The notes under the pieces are model-generated. The model did no database searches. It was not told where the DNA came from and saw only the letters and a program-made list of their open reading frames with translations. From positions 10,896,948-10,960,947 of the forward strand of contig NC_133948.1 in assembly GCF_031877795.1 (NCBI RefSeq): 64,000 bases of DNA. Direction: 5' to 3'. A program made the translations under genes and the position numbers. The DNA comes from Strix aluco (Eukaryota > Chordata > Aves > Strigiformes > Strigidae). The stretch's first letter is position 1; each line of letters opens with the position of its first letter. Positions 38,190 to 50,834 of the stretch are shown here, in pieces.

Positions 38190-41100
38190 ATGGCTGGTTT
38201 CCTCTCAGACCTGGTGAGTATCCAACTTCTTGTCTTCTAGTCCTAGTCACTAATAGCAGCATGATCTTTAAAGATTACAGCAAAGGGAGTCAAACACTCT
38301 TTTTTTTTAACAAAAATGAGCAACAGAGCACATGCTTGGGACAACACTGATTCAGCAATAAGACTGACTACATAGCATCTCCAGAAAATGTATTAGAAAT
38401 ACAAAAGAGTGAGGGGTTTAAAAGAAGACCTGGGAAACCAGGAAAGAATAGGCATTTTGAGGAAGATGGAGAAAATGGTAGCAATGAAAAAAACAAAACA
38501 GAAAAAACCTTCCCACTCTACTGCCCTACACTCTCAAGGATACTTGAGGATACTGATCTGTTTAGAGTGTGACCTGACCAAATGCCTGAAAACATATGTG
38601 CTTGTGAAGAGTGCTCTAAAATCCAGTGTACATCATGGAAACACAGCATTTCAGATAGGAGTCAGTCAAGTAGAGACTCTAAAAATGTGGTTTTCTATGG
38701 GGATAATAAGAGTGAAATGTGAAAAAATAAGTTTTAAGAGGACAGACTTAATCTCTGGAAACTGGTGAACAATGTCTTTTAGGAGGCAAAGTTGAAGGAA
38801 AACGGGGATTCAGGAAAGCTGTAGCTTCTTACTAGTACAAAAGCAAACACAAACTATCCAAACAAGGTTTTTATGACTATGTTTTTTATTTCTGTAGCTA
38901 GCAGAACTAACAGAATTAGAGACTGCATCTTTTCAGGCTGCTAATAACCAGGAGAGGAGCATAAAGGAATGTGCAGGTTTGCATCTTAACAATTTCACAG
39001 CAATCTTGCTTAATTATTGAAAAATGCAAAATTAGTTTTTGCATTTTAAAGGCTACTTAATCATAGAAATGGGAAGATACACGATCTCATAAATTATCTC
39101 ATGGTCTGAAAGCCATGCTGGTATCAGGAATTTAGTATGTGTTTCATCTTTGGCAGGTTCAATACCGGAAGCTATTGCTAATGATTATGGTGCTAGGAAT
39201 TGGTGGAACCCACCTATCTGGTTTTCAAGTGTCTGTGATCAATTATACTTCCGTGGTAAGCAAAGCCTTCATAAAATCACATCTGTAAGTACTCTTCATG
39301 GTACTAGGCCTGACACTTTGAAGATGCTCTAAAAAATGTTAGGTGTTGCTACGTGAGTTTATTCCCAGCTCTTTCCAATGCCATACTGTCCACTGCCAAA
39401 GGACAAAATGAGTTTTCATGATTGTTAGGAGCTATGTTCCAAAGACAACATCCCACAGAATTGTGTGGAAACAATACATTGAAACACCCTCCTTAAAGAT
39501 TATGCCATGAAGAAAAAAGATTTAAAAATGAGCTGAGTCTCAAACATTTGTTCAGCCCTTTCCTCTTTATATCCACTACCTGCAAGAAGAACATTTGCAC
39601 TTCACTAGAACCAATAAAAGGTCCCAGTAGTTTGGTGTAGGAGAGCCAGGATTCAACAGACTAAAGAGTATAATTAATTTTTGAAAGATTCTCTTATACT
39701 AACAGACTGTATGAGAGGAAATATCAATCCTCATTTGCAAACAAGTGTCCCATAGTCATGCTTTTAGTAATGACTATTAACCTCATTTTTTAAAGTTGTA
39801 AACGTTATGAAGAACTATTGTGATTAGTGCCTCAGTGGAATGAAAATCTCTTTTTCTGTCCCAGTACATTCAGAAGTTTATAAACGAAACTTGGCTGGAG
39901 CGATATGGTTCTGTGCTGCATCAGGAGACACTCACATTATTTTGGTCCTTCATTGTGTCTGTGTACTGTGTCGGTGGAATGATAGGGTGTCTGTGTAGTG
40001 GGTACCTGACTGCAAAATATGGAAAGTAAGTATATTTCCCAACAGCTTGCTAATCAGGTCTGCAACAAGGGAAGCAATTAAATATTACTCACCTAATATA
40101 ATGAATGTCAGAATTCTCACTGCCCCCTTCTGGTGCACAATTTACTTTACTCAGCGTGTATAACTACACCTAGGTGCATTAGAGAGACAAAAATATGCAA
40201 CAATTTCTGACTCCCTTGTCACAGTTTTTGGTGCCACACAATTCCTGTATTTTTGCTGAAATTTCAGTAAAAAATAAACCTCTGAAATTTCTTTACTGGG
40301 CCCAGCAGTAGTGCAGAAGGGGATAGATATTCTGTAGGCAAAAGCTTTTTGTTTTTCTTTTCATTTTTTAATTGATCACAGACTTAAAAAAATGGTGCAG
40401 CTTTATTCCTCTATAAGAATAATCAGTTTCAACAAGATAAGCAGGAAACCCTCAGGCCACATTCAGAACCCTCTCTTTGAGGGTGGCCATGAAGGACAAA
40501 GCCAGAACTCTAGCTTGAGGTAGACATTGAAGCAAGTTCTCAGGGAAGCTGGATTTGCCTTGTTCTGGGGACACGTGCCATGTTTGAGATGGGAGCCTTG
40601 TCCACAGGAAAGAAGTGAAAAGAAGCATTTACCCTGCAGAAATTTCCTTCAGCCTCATGGTATGCTCACATAGTGTTAGCACGGAAAAGAGGAATCTAGC
40701 TTCTCTCTTTCCATGCCCCTGCCAAGGCATCATGCCTTCTCATAATTGGATATGGTTGTCCTACAAACAATGGATTTAAACATGACCATGGCTTGGTCTG
40801 TGTATCCAGAGAACAGGCAGACATTAGTCAAAGATGAAACAGTAAAACACGGATCATACCCATGTGTTGTTTGCTGTTGCAGGAAGAAATGTCTGCTGTT
40901 CAACGACATGGTCCTAATAATAGCCACACTGCATACTGGCTTCAGTAGGAGAGCCAAGTCTTTTGAGATGATCCTGATTGGGCGCTTCCTTGAGGGCATC
41001 GGTGCTGGTAGGACTCCCCACTACTCCATGTTAGTGTGACTTCTTTGGGGTGGATACAGAAATCTTCCTGCTGGGAGTACCCAGGCATGCACAGTAACCC

Positions 41101-44100
41101 CAGTGGAACAAGGAACAGATTGGGAAAAGGTAAGATGAGCTCTCCTTTGCCTTCAAGAGGTCTTGTTGAGAGAGAGATCTGATGGATTAGCTAAGCATCT
41201 CACTTGAAGTAAAAGGTACATTTTCAGCCTATTATTGTGGAGGATATATAGCGAACAGTTCAGAAGACAGAGCAGAGAGCTACCTTTAGTGAAGTTGAAA
41301 TGAAAAGGGACCTTCTCTCTTGCTTTCTGTAGCTTTAGCTCTCTTGTGTCTTCTTCACTTTAGGAATACATATGAATGCTCATCTTCAGTATGCTGGAGA
41401 GATCTCACCTAAGAAGTTGCGTGGATTTGTAAATGTGACCTCCTCTGTGTTTCTTGCACTAGGAAAAGCTGTAGCAAGAATTCTTGGGTTACGGTACTGG
41501 TGCTACTTCTCATCCTTTTTTCCATTTATTTGTCTTCTGTATGGCAGGGAAGTATTGTTCTCCCAGTCCTAGAAACGGACATACACTAAGGGTGGGGTTT
41601 TACTTTGCTCAGCTACAGCTGTCAAAAAAGATGCATCTAGCCCATAGCAGTCACTGAGGTTTCCATGTCATTCACTGGGGAGAGAAAGGCCCTTCTCTTG
41701 AGAAAGGATGAATCCATCTCTGGAGGGGCGGTGTCTCTGCTGAAGTTAGTAAGTAAAGATTGTATGTAAACACTCTTAGCAAACTCTTGATAATTTCTGA
41801 TAATTTCTTGATAACCTCATGCAGAATTGAAGTATTTGTTCAGAGGGCTGTTGTGGGAATATTCAAACTTCACTGATCTTTAGAAAATATTCAAATTACA
41901 AGAAAAATCTCGGTCTTGCAGTAAAAATAAAATATTAGTCTCTTTTGCTTTCCCTAGACAAAATATCTATTTCAATTTATCTTTTCAAGGTCTATATGTA
42001 TATTGTGTCTCTTTAGCTAGCCTAGGATCTAGAAAATACCAAACTAGTTATAGACTGTAATTGTACTGGAGTATAAATACTCTCTAACGTGCTTTCATAG
42101 AGACCTTTTAGGAACTGAGGACATGTGGAATGTGCTATTGTCCTTCTCTGGGTTGGTGGCATTGATTCAACTGCTCTTTTTGCCATCCTTTCCTGAGTCA
42201 CCTCCCTATCTCTTGCTGCAAAAAGGAGACAAAGCTGGTTGCTTGAAAGGTAAAATAAAACTTTAGATCCTTAATTTGTTAAACCATAACTCTTGGGAAA
42301 ATGAAGCTAATAGAGTGAATCAGGTTTTCTATTAGTCAACTACAGATTTCTTCACAACTACATGATTAAAGTCCTCCAGACTAAGCAAAGTCATCAGAAA
42401 TATTTAAGATCTACCCCTAAATACTACAGCAAATTGAAAGCCATTTTCCGGGGAAGTCTCAGCATGCTCCAGTAAGCGATGTTCTAGTTCTTTGCTCAGT
42501 GGCTGATGAATCAAAGCTCAGACTGAACTGCAAATGTTTAATGTCGTTAAAAATTGAAAAACATAGAAGTCTGAGTGGAACAGATGATGGAGGAGTATAC
42601 TGCATTCTGTCTCTTCTGTAGCCATGAAGCAACTCTGGGGAGAAGGGAATTATCAAACAGAATTTGATGACTTGATGAAGGAAAAAGCTGTAACAAAAGG
42701 CACCAAAATCATGAATATCCTAGAGGTGCTGAAAGAACCATCCGTGTATCCACAGCTGAGTACCATGCTCCTCCTTTTACTGAGTCTACAGCTCTGCGGC
42801 TTGAGTGCAGTTGAGTATACCCTATTTCCGTGCTTATATCTACCATTAAGTAACGAAGTGCCACAATTCCAACTTGTCACTTTCCTCCTGGATCTACGTT
42901 ATTCCTCCTCACATAGAGCTCACTGCCTGTGAAGATCTGTGGTATCATCACTAGTATTCTTCATGCCTTTAAGGGAGCTTCTCAGGTGGGAATACAAGAG
43001 GTCCAACTCAGCATAAGTTCCTGCAAGAGCACTGTTGCATTCATTCCCCTGGTGGTATTACCAAAGACTCTGTAGGAGAAAGGGTTATAAAGACCCTAAG
43101 GCTTGTGACAACCCAGAGACCTATTTATCTAGACTTCCAGCTCCACTTTCTTTGACTTCTGCAGTAGCAGATGGCCAGCAACTGCCATTCAGTTTTCATT
43201 CCATTGGATAAAGGAGATTTATCCACTAAGGAATTTCCTGTCAGTTGTCTTCACATAAAGGTGGCTTAGCCTAATACAGCCCAAGCTAATAGTCGTTCCC
43301 CTGGATGTCATTTTTATCACTTGCCTATGAGTGTCTCTCCATAAGCCTTGCTTAAGCCTGTGCACTCTTCTGGAGCTTGTTCATTACAGTTGCCAGCAAC
43401 ATGGACAGAGGAGGAACCTCTGCGCTCTGCTGACAGGGAAATGGTGCCCAGTCCATCAGGGCCTTTGCAGAGGAGCAGCTTCTGCTTAGCAACTCGAAAA
43501 GGGTGACAGAATCAACTGTTTGTATGACAATGTATGGTCTGCTAAGGTTGAGATCTGCTTTTCTTTTTCTTCACTCCCTGTCTTGTCCCTTTCCTTTTCC
43601 TCTTTGCCAAAACAACATCTTTTTCTCATGTCTTATAGGCAGTATGCTCCTTTCAACTCCTTTTTTTTTTTTTTCCCCCCACTAGAGATTCAAATCCCCT
43701 TTCTTCATCTACATTAACCTTTTGATTTTTCACATCTCAAGCAGGTATGTCACCTCCACTAAGCCCCAGTAATGTATTGATGCTTTTGCAGTGATGACAA
43801 ATCTAGTTCTAAAAGATGATGTATAAGCACATATCATGTCTACTGATATGCTCCATTTTGAAAATGTTTCTTATTTCCCAGATCACCTTTTACACCTCAG
43901 AAATTTTTCAGACAGCCAACCTGCATGAAAGCATCATCCCATATGTATCTCTAGGAGTTGCAATCTCTGAGCTCATCTCTATCATCTTCTGTGTAAGTCA
44001 GACTCTTCTGGGGCTTTAAGAGTTAAAGTACATGTGAGTTGAGTCTATTCCTTAAAAAAAGAATCTTCTCCTCTTATGAACTAAATAAATTTTCTGTGGT

Positions 44101-47100
44101 ACTGCATAAATCTGTAAAGTGGTTGTTACCATCCGCTCCAAATTTTGTCTCACCTTTTACATCTTCCATCCCATCTTCATTTTCCATAATTTCTTATAAA
44201 AATCCCTCTCTTATTCATACAGATATAAATGAAATGTCATCCAAACATAAATATCTATACTTATTTCCATATATTTGTGTATATCTATATATTTGAATGG
44301 AGTCGTAACATGCTTCCATTGATTACAGTGTTTATGAAAAAGTAGCTGCAGTGCTGGGCAGTGATGTTAATTCATAGAGAGGCTAGAAGAAATTCAGTAA
44401 AATAACAAACTTGGTACCAATAAGATTTGTGTTCTCTAAAGCAAAAAGAACCCAAGAACAATGCTTTATCTGTTGGACAGCTGACAGCTGGATTTTGCCA
44501 TGCTTCCAGTGATATGTAATTTTTTTTAATTCTTCAGAGCTCCATTATCGATCGTTTTGGACGCCGGATACTCCTATGGGGTGGTTATCTGCTGATGGCA
44601 CTGATACTGGTGTTGCTTGAAACAAGCCTTCTACTAAGTGTAAGCAAATGTCTCTCTAGGAGTGGACCTGCATCAGAATTCTTTGTGCAGGACAGCAGAT
44701 AGTCAGCCTTATCTTTCGTGTCCAAAATAGCAGATCAGAATACCTTCTGAATACAAACTCACAGCCCCTGTGCAAGGCTTCTTTTTTCCTGCCTTGTAGT
44801 TCATCTCTTTTAATCAGGCTTTCAAACAGTCAGTGAGAAACATTTTGTAAAACCATTGGCCTGGCATAGCTTTCCGCTAGCTCTCTGCCTGCCTGACCTC
44901 TCCAAACCTCACCTGTGTCTTGTTCCATTGTCCTTTAAATCCCTAGATGACCACCCTTGCTGTCACCTTTCCCATTCACTATCCCATGCCTCCTGCAGCA
45001 GAAGAGGTGTGTACTGACCCTTCCAACAACCACCGATTTCCACCCTTGATACAAGTGATCCAGCTACATAGTGCAGCTCTCTAGTTACTTCCAGTCAGGA
45101 TGGTGTAAAGTAGTGAGGAAGCCAGTGTCATGGCTTCAGTAGTGCCAGTGGTTTGCACTGCATTGGGATCTTGGTCTCAGCTTCTTTCTCTTTCACAGAC
45201 AACTTCTGGTTCACAAGAGATTTAAACATTTCTCTGAAGCTGTCTAATTCAAGAAGATAATTAGGTCAAATCAGTAACAATTTTCCCCATGCTATAATTA
45301 GCTTGGAATGTGTTACTTGTTTTTCAGACCAGGGTGCAGTTCAGCTCACCTCTGTAGATATGACACTGCAAAGGCTGCTTCTGGCCTTCCACTGTAATCA
45401 GTACAGAAAGATAAGTAGTTCTGGTGAACATCTTCTACAGGCTCCAGTGTCATGGGCTTTTTCATTAATATTGCTTCTCTTACATGTTTTGATCAGCCGT
45501 GCTACAGCTATAACATGAAATTCCGTTCTCTTCCCTCCTTTCGCCTTTGTCTAGGATCAGTTCCTCTGGATGCGTTACTGCAGTGTTATTCTCATCTTTT
45601 TATTCATCATTGCCTATGGAATAGGACCAGGTGAGTAGAACAATAAAAGCAACAACAGGACACCTTGGACCACAAGGATAAGCACAGACCATGGATGTCT
45701 GGAAGTAGAAATAGACTGTGTGAATATGTCTTCAAAAATCAACAGCTTAGTTTGGACTGAAGTTGGGGAAGCCTCAATTTTTGATTAATTAATGACCCAA
45801 GAAACAATTTCTTTAACAAATTGCTTGAAACGATTCAGACCCTGAGGAATCAGGACCCTCTTTTCTCTCACTGGATTACAGATTCAAGACAAAAAATACT
45901 TGTTAATCAATTTACTAAGACTTGTTTTGGAGGGTGTGAATGCTGTCCAGTGCATAAAGGCTCATCTGGTCCATCTCTCTCTTTGCTTAAGGGCAGAGGT
46001 AGCCTCTTCTAAATATCAGAGTTTTCTCAACTCACCTGTAAAATCCTACTCTGTTAAAGAATGATACCTGACAGCATGCATAGTCTGTCTCTTAGTATTG
46101 CTCTGTCCTTTCTCATCCTCTCTTAATGTCACTCTGAATCACCTACATCAGTAGGTAACACCAGAACCAAACTTTCAGCTCTCTATTAGGACCTCACTCA
46201 CTTCAGACCACTATTTACTCTGAAGGTTCCCTGACTAAACACTACTTTCTGTTATTATAGTCTCCAAATTCAAATGGCAGCCTTTATTATTGTAAGGGCT
46301 GTATATGAGGACCACGAATGTCTTGAAAACCTAAAAGAATTCCCATGGTAGCAGAACCCAGGTGTCTCCTATGGGCAATGGAGAGAAATAGGCCATTAGG
46401 GCCACTTGTCCCCATATTTTAGACATCTTAGGTGGATAGAAACTGCACTTCAGGGGTGTCCATCTCTCTCCATGGACCATAAGTCTATAGGAGAATTCAG
46501 ATAGAGATGGCTGTGCTGCCCAAATTTAAATGATCTCATAGTAGCCTGATACTGGGGCTGTGTTTGACTAGTGACATCAGTTCACTCACTTTGAGGAAAA
46601 TGGTTAACTACAACAATGTTTCTATTCCTTTTTTATGTTTTTTCCTCAGCTGGAGCCATTGCATCTGTCATGAATGAAATCTTCACCCTCTCAACAAGGT
46701 CCTCCGCTTTTGTAATTGGTGGAATCGTCATGTGGCTAGGCCTCACTTTCACTGGAATGATTTTTCCCTTTGCTGTGGTATGTAATTTGATTCAAATCTT
46801 CTCTTTGACTCTATGAATTTAAACTGGTTTTCTAGGCTGGTCTGGACAGGGAGTAGGATGAAATGCCTTGTAGATGATCAAAGCTGTGAATCCCTTATTG
46901 CTACTGGCATATGGAGGCATTTATGTAGAACATTTCCCTGGACTTCAGACATCATCTGCTGCCTCAAGAACAGATTGAAAAGATAAATAAATACTCCTTC
47001 TGTAAAATCAACTTATTCCTCATTTCACAGGGACAAATCACAATTTTCAAGAATCTATAGGGGCAAGTGTTGTCAGGGAAATTGCTCATCTTATTCTATT

Positions 47101-47318
47101 TTTATCTCCAGATGCTTCTTGGTCCTTTTTGCTTCCTCATCTTTATTGCTGTCCTGGTCATTTCAGCAGTTCTCATCTACCTGTTCCTCCCAGAAACAAA
47201 AGGGAAGTCAACCTCCGAAATCACAGAAGAATTCAAAACATGCAGATTTAAGAAGAAACGTCATCAGACTGTGGAGAAGAATGCTACCAAAGAAAAGACA
47301 TTCTGCACCAAGCTCTGA
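38190..47318 (+). CDS. SLC2A11-like transporter with altered sugar site, copy 3
   Basis: GLUT11-class porter of 499 residues. Exons: 38190-38213, 39157-39255, 39865-40025, 40883-41007, 41364-41493, 42101-42249, 42622-42809, 43882-43992, 44538-44639, 45555-45630, 46650-46777, 47112-47318. Exon 1 encodes MAGFLSDL and is chosen because copy 5 and the pseudogene have an equal exon before the same GTGAGT donor. Present are a glycosylation site at N48 (NETW), EISPKKLRG, GRR after helix 8 and PETKGK. Several usually fixed residues differ: helix 1 GTHLSG (Leu28 for Gln), GKK for GR[RK] near residue 95, Arg175 for the helix 5 Gln (GKAVARILGLR), PESPP for PESPR (Pro215), Ser291 for the helix 7 Asn, and RSSA for RPAA (405-408). 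The exon 7 donor is GTTGAG. The C-terminus is FCTKL. With no stop or frameshift in 1500 nt it is not an obvious pseudogene; transport of hexose is doubtful. The substrate is unknown. Confidence 0.93.
43661..43680. repeat. T14-C6 homopolymer tract
   Basis: Fourteen T followed by six C in intron 7 of copy 3. It resembles a pyrimidine tract and is followed by ACTAG, but the exon 8 acceptor is about 200 bases further on. Confidence 0.9.
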
Positions 47319-47401
47319 TAGGCCACCATGAGCAACTTCCATCAACAAAAAGCCCTGTCTCAAAATCGAACTGAAAGCTAAACCTAACATGGACTTTTCT
47401 C

Positions 47402-47407
47402 AATAAA
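47402..47407 (+). promoter_or_regulatory. Polyadenylation signal of copy 3
   Basis: AATAAA 84 bases after the stop codon, with a T/GT-rich stretch (GAGTTTGTCATT) downstream. This gives a short 3' UTR. Confidence 0.65.
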
Positions 47408-49005
47408 ATGTAATCCAAAAAGTAATCCGAGTTTGTCATTAATTCAGGTAGTCCTATTTTATATTCATCTTTGCTTTTCATGGTGTGAGACAATGGCTCC
47501 TTCCTAGAACAGCTCTGTAGCAGGAAGACATTAGTAACTACAGAAGCTTCTCAAAACTGGCACATGGAAAACATTTTCAGGTATAACACATCCATTTTAT
47601 TTCAAGTCTTTCTCCTTTGCTATAATTTTAAAGAAGCAGGATTTGTCTCTATGTTTGTTACTTTGTAAGAAAACTCTGCTCAGGATTAAGAGCGGGAAGA
47701 AGAGAAGATGAAACATAAACATAGTTCTTGCAAACAATTTTCATGTCATGATATCACACTGTAAAGGACCTAGTATTGATCTTGAAGACTGCACATGAAC
47801 AAATACCAGGTAGAATAACAAAGAGAACTCAATTTTGTTCTATTTTCTTGAGCTGACATCAAGTAGTTGTATGTCCTGATTGTCTCTATAATGACTGTCA
47901 GGGATCAGCTCTGATGCCTGGGCATTTGGTACAGAAGAACTCTCAATTGCATACTCTGGAGAAAACTGACTGCACCCTCCATGCATATCAGCTGTAGCAA
48001 AACCTAGAGCAATTTTTGTGGTGTAAGCAGTCTTCTCAGCCTTATTCTGGGTACCTCATGGATGGCACAAGGGTTAACAAACATAAAGGCAGTGCTGAGA
48101 GCTAGAGGACAAGAGCCCTGGAGTGAGACAGGGAGAAAGGCACTTTGAGAGGCTACTGAGAGAGTAGGCACTTTGAAAATTCAGCCTATTTTATAAATAA
48201 TTAACTGCTAAAAAAAAAAAAAAAGCAGAAGCTGTGATAGCCAATGTCTGCTAGCTGTGTACTGGCCTAGGACACACTGCACTCTATTAGTGCACACCAG
48301 CATACAATACTACACTTTACCACTGCTATGCCTCACAGCACCCATGTACTGCTGCTATTCAAGAGCTGTTAATCCTGCTGACCACCGCAGCATTTAATCA
48401 CTTCCCTCCCAAAACTCTTCCACCTTCATATAGGACAATCAATTGTTCTTCCATTTTCTGTCACAGTTACAAAAGGTATACCATGCCTCCTGTTTAGAAT
48501 GACCATAAGTCTTATCTTTCTGCAGTTTAACCATTCATATTGAACATCATTGTGCCGGAGCACTGAATCAGTGTTGAGGGTTAGGGAGTCTTCTATTTTA
48601 AAATTTCAAATAATGTGCTTGCTACTTCTAAAGGAAGAGCCACAGAAGAAGCTCTGATATTAAAGTGTCAGTGTGTGTTCCAGCAACTGAAATCTGGGTT
48701 AGATTTTATATCTGATCTGGTTTCACTCCCTGTATCAAAATGGGGAGCACTTGTGCTACAAAATGTTCTCATTCAGAGGGATCTCTCCTGTTGAGTCACT
48801 GAAATATTTAATCCATCTGTTTTAGGCGCTGTCCAATTGCTGCAAAAAACATCAGTCAACAGAAATCATACAAAGTAAATATTAACCTCAGTCTCAGAGT
48901 CAGATAATTACTTAAGCAGAAGGTGGAGAAAAGGCATGACAGAAAACACTTCCTCAGTCTAACAGAGTTCTGTCTGCCTGGGATCAGTCACCCTTTCAAT
49001 ATAAG
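47408..49005. other. Spacer between copy 3 and the decayed copy 4
   Basis: No gene recognised. It contains a 15-nt A run (48210-48224). The last few hundred bases would be the former promoter region of the pseudogene. Confidence 0.55.
48210..48224. repeat. A homopolymer (15 nt)
   Basis: Fifteen consecutive A in the spacer. There is no clear element body upstream that would make it a retrotransposon tail. Confidence 0.9.
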
Positions 49006-50834
49006 ATGGAAACTCTCCTTTCAGAAGTGGTGAGTACTAGAGCTGACAGTATCAGCTGTTAATATTAAGCTTTCAGAAGAATTGAGGGGTTGTCTGTTGT
49101 AATTACCATTCCTAAAGAAAATACAATACATATGTACCAAACTATTTTCAACATAATAGGGTGGACAGTGAAAAATGCTTCTAATTTTGTTACTGTAAAA
49201 ATTACAGCTAACATTTAAAACAAAACAAAGACAGAATTAACTTTCTAGACTAAATCATCATGAAAGCTTTGAAGGACGTTCTAGCTGGGTAGAGAAACTG
49301 ATTTTTTAGGAAAAAAGTTTAAAAGTCCTCTAGTACTTAAATGGTGAGGCATTTCCATACTGTTTTCACCTACTCCCAGAACTACCCATGTACAGCTGTG
49401 ATACAGTTAAGCTTTTCTAGCTAGTAGCCTGATAGTGATATGAAATTGTGCATTTGAAAATAAAGGGGTTTTGGATTGGTTAATTGATTAATGTGAAGAA
49501 GAGTAGCAAAACTGATAATCCAGAACCTTTATCTGGATGATCTTTTTTTACATTGGTGCTTTGCATGTTCTGCTAAGATTATTTAAGCATCATCAAACAA
49601 GATGATATCCTAGAAATGCAGGGACTATGATAATCACATTTCTTTTGTGATGAACTTGTACTATTCCTTGCAGGTTCAGTACCAGTGGTTGTTCGTAGTG
49701 CTCTTTCTGTTGTGAGTTGTTGGATCCCTCAGAACAGGCTTTCAAATCTCTATGAACTACTTGGCCATGGTAAGAAAAGTTTAAGCAGATACAGCTTCTT
49801 CAGGAGTCATTGGTAGTGGGGTGAAAATGTAAAGGATGCTTCCCAAAATAAGTTGCAAATTGTTTCCATTGATTTTCCATTCCCAGCTCTTTCCACCCCC
49901 CATTCTCTGCAGAAGAAAAGAATAAGAGCTAGAATATAGCTGCTTTGAGTGGGCATGCCCAGGTAACAAACACGTCTGTCTCTCCACTTAACAGATGTTA
50001 ACATGGGCAGTAAAAAATTTTCAGAAGATATCATGTAAGGTAATTTTTAATGAGGTAATTTAGGTACCACAACCACCTAACTGAAATAGCAGATAACCTG
50101 CTGGGAGCTATGTCATCTTGTCAGCAAACCGCATAAACTACCTCATCAATTTACCACAAATTCTTTCTAACAAATCTGTCCAGATACAGCATGTCTTTGT
50201 AATGCTACATGAAAACACACATGCATGCAAACACAAAGCCCTTTAATGAATCAATATGCTACGTTATCAGTGCAAAAAGTTGTCAGTGATTGTGACCATA
50301 ACTTCTCTGTTCAGGTTCGAGGAAAGCACTTCCAAGGTGCTGTAGCAAGAGCCATGTGATCAGACAAGGAAAGAGAGATCAGAGACTATACTGATGTTCT
50401 AACAACTGTATAGAACTAATTAAGGTTTACATACTAACAACTGTGGGATAGGATCTTATTTTCTGCAAGACTGTGAACACAGGATATAAACATACGTCAC
50501 TGGTGTTCTCATACCATGCTTGTTAATAACATGATGTCTGAAACTATAGGGGAATAAGTAGTTAATAATCTAAATAAATCTGCATGTACAAATATTATGA
50601 TGCATGAATAGCACAGTTGTATGAAGCTTTCCTCTTTGTTCTGCACAGCTATGAAGAAACTGTGGGGTGAGGGAGAGCACTAGGCAGGAGTGGACAACCT
50701 GCAAAAACAAAAAGAAGCAATGGAAAACATCAAAATCCTGAGTGTGCTCAAAGTGATGGAAGACCAAACTGCACTGGCAGCTGTGAATTTTGGTTATTGT
50801 GATCATAACTCCGCAATTCTCTGACATTAATGCA
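49006..50834 (+). pseudogene. Decayed SLC2A11-like copy 4 (exons 1, 2 and 7 remain)
   Basis: Three pieces lie in gene order. Exon 1 (49006-49029) reads METLLSEV before GTGAGTACT, equal in length and donor to copies 3 and 5. Exon 2 (49674-49769) begins VQYQWLF after a good acceptor and keeps TGFQIS, but has TGA at codon 14 and lacks one codon (96 nt, not 99). Exon 7 (50649-50834) begins AMKKLWGEGEH and keeps NIKILSVL, but has TAG at about codon 12 and is 186 nt, not 188, which shifts the frame near its end. Exons 3-6 are absent from the 0.9 kb between exons 2 and 7, and exons 8-12 were not found downstream. It is closest to copies 3 and 5 by its exon 1 type, by VQY, and by exon 7 ending AATGCA|GTTG. 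No protein can be expected. Confidence 0.88.

Noticed and set aside
42814-42819. Alternative exon 7 donor four bases downstream (GTATAC in copy 3, GTGTAT in copy 5)
   Set aside because: It would shift the frame and run into a stop in exon 8 of copy 5; the GTTGAG junction keeps the family motif NA|IYFY.
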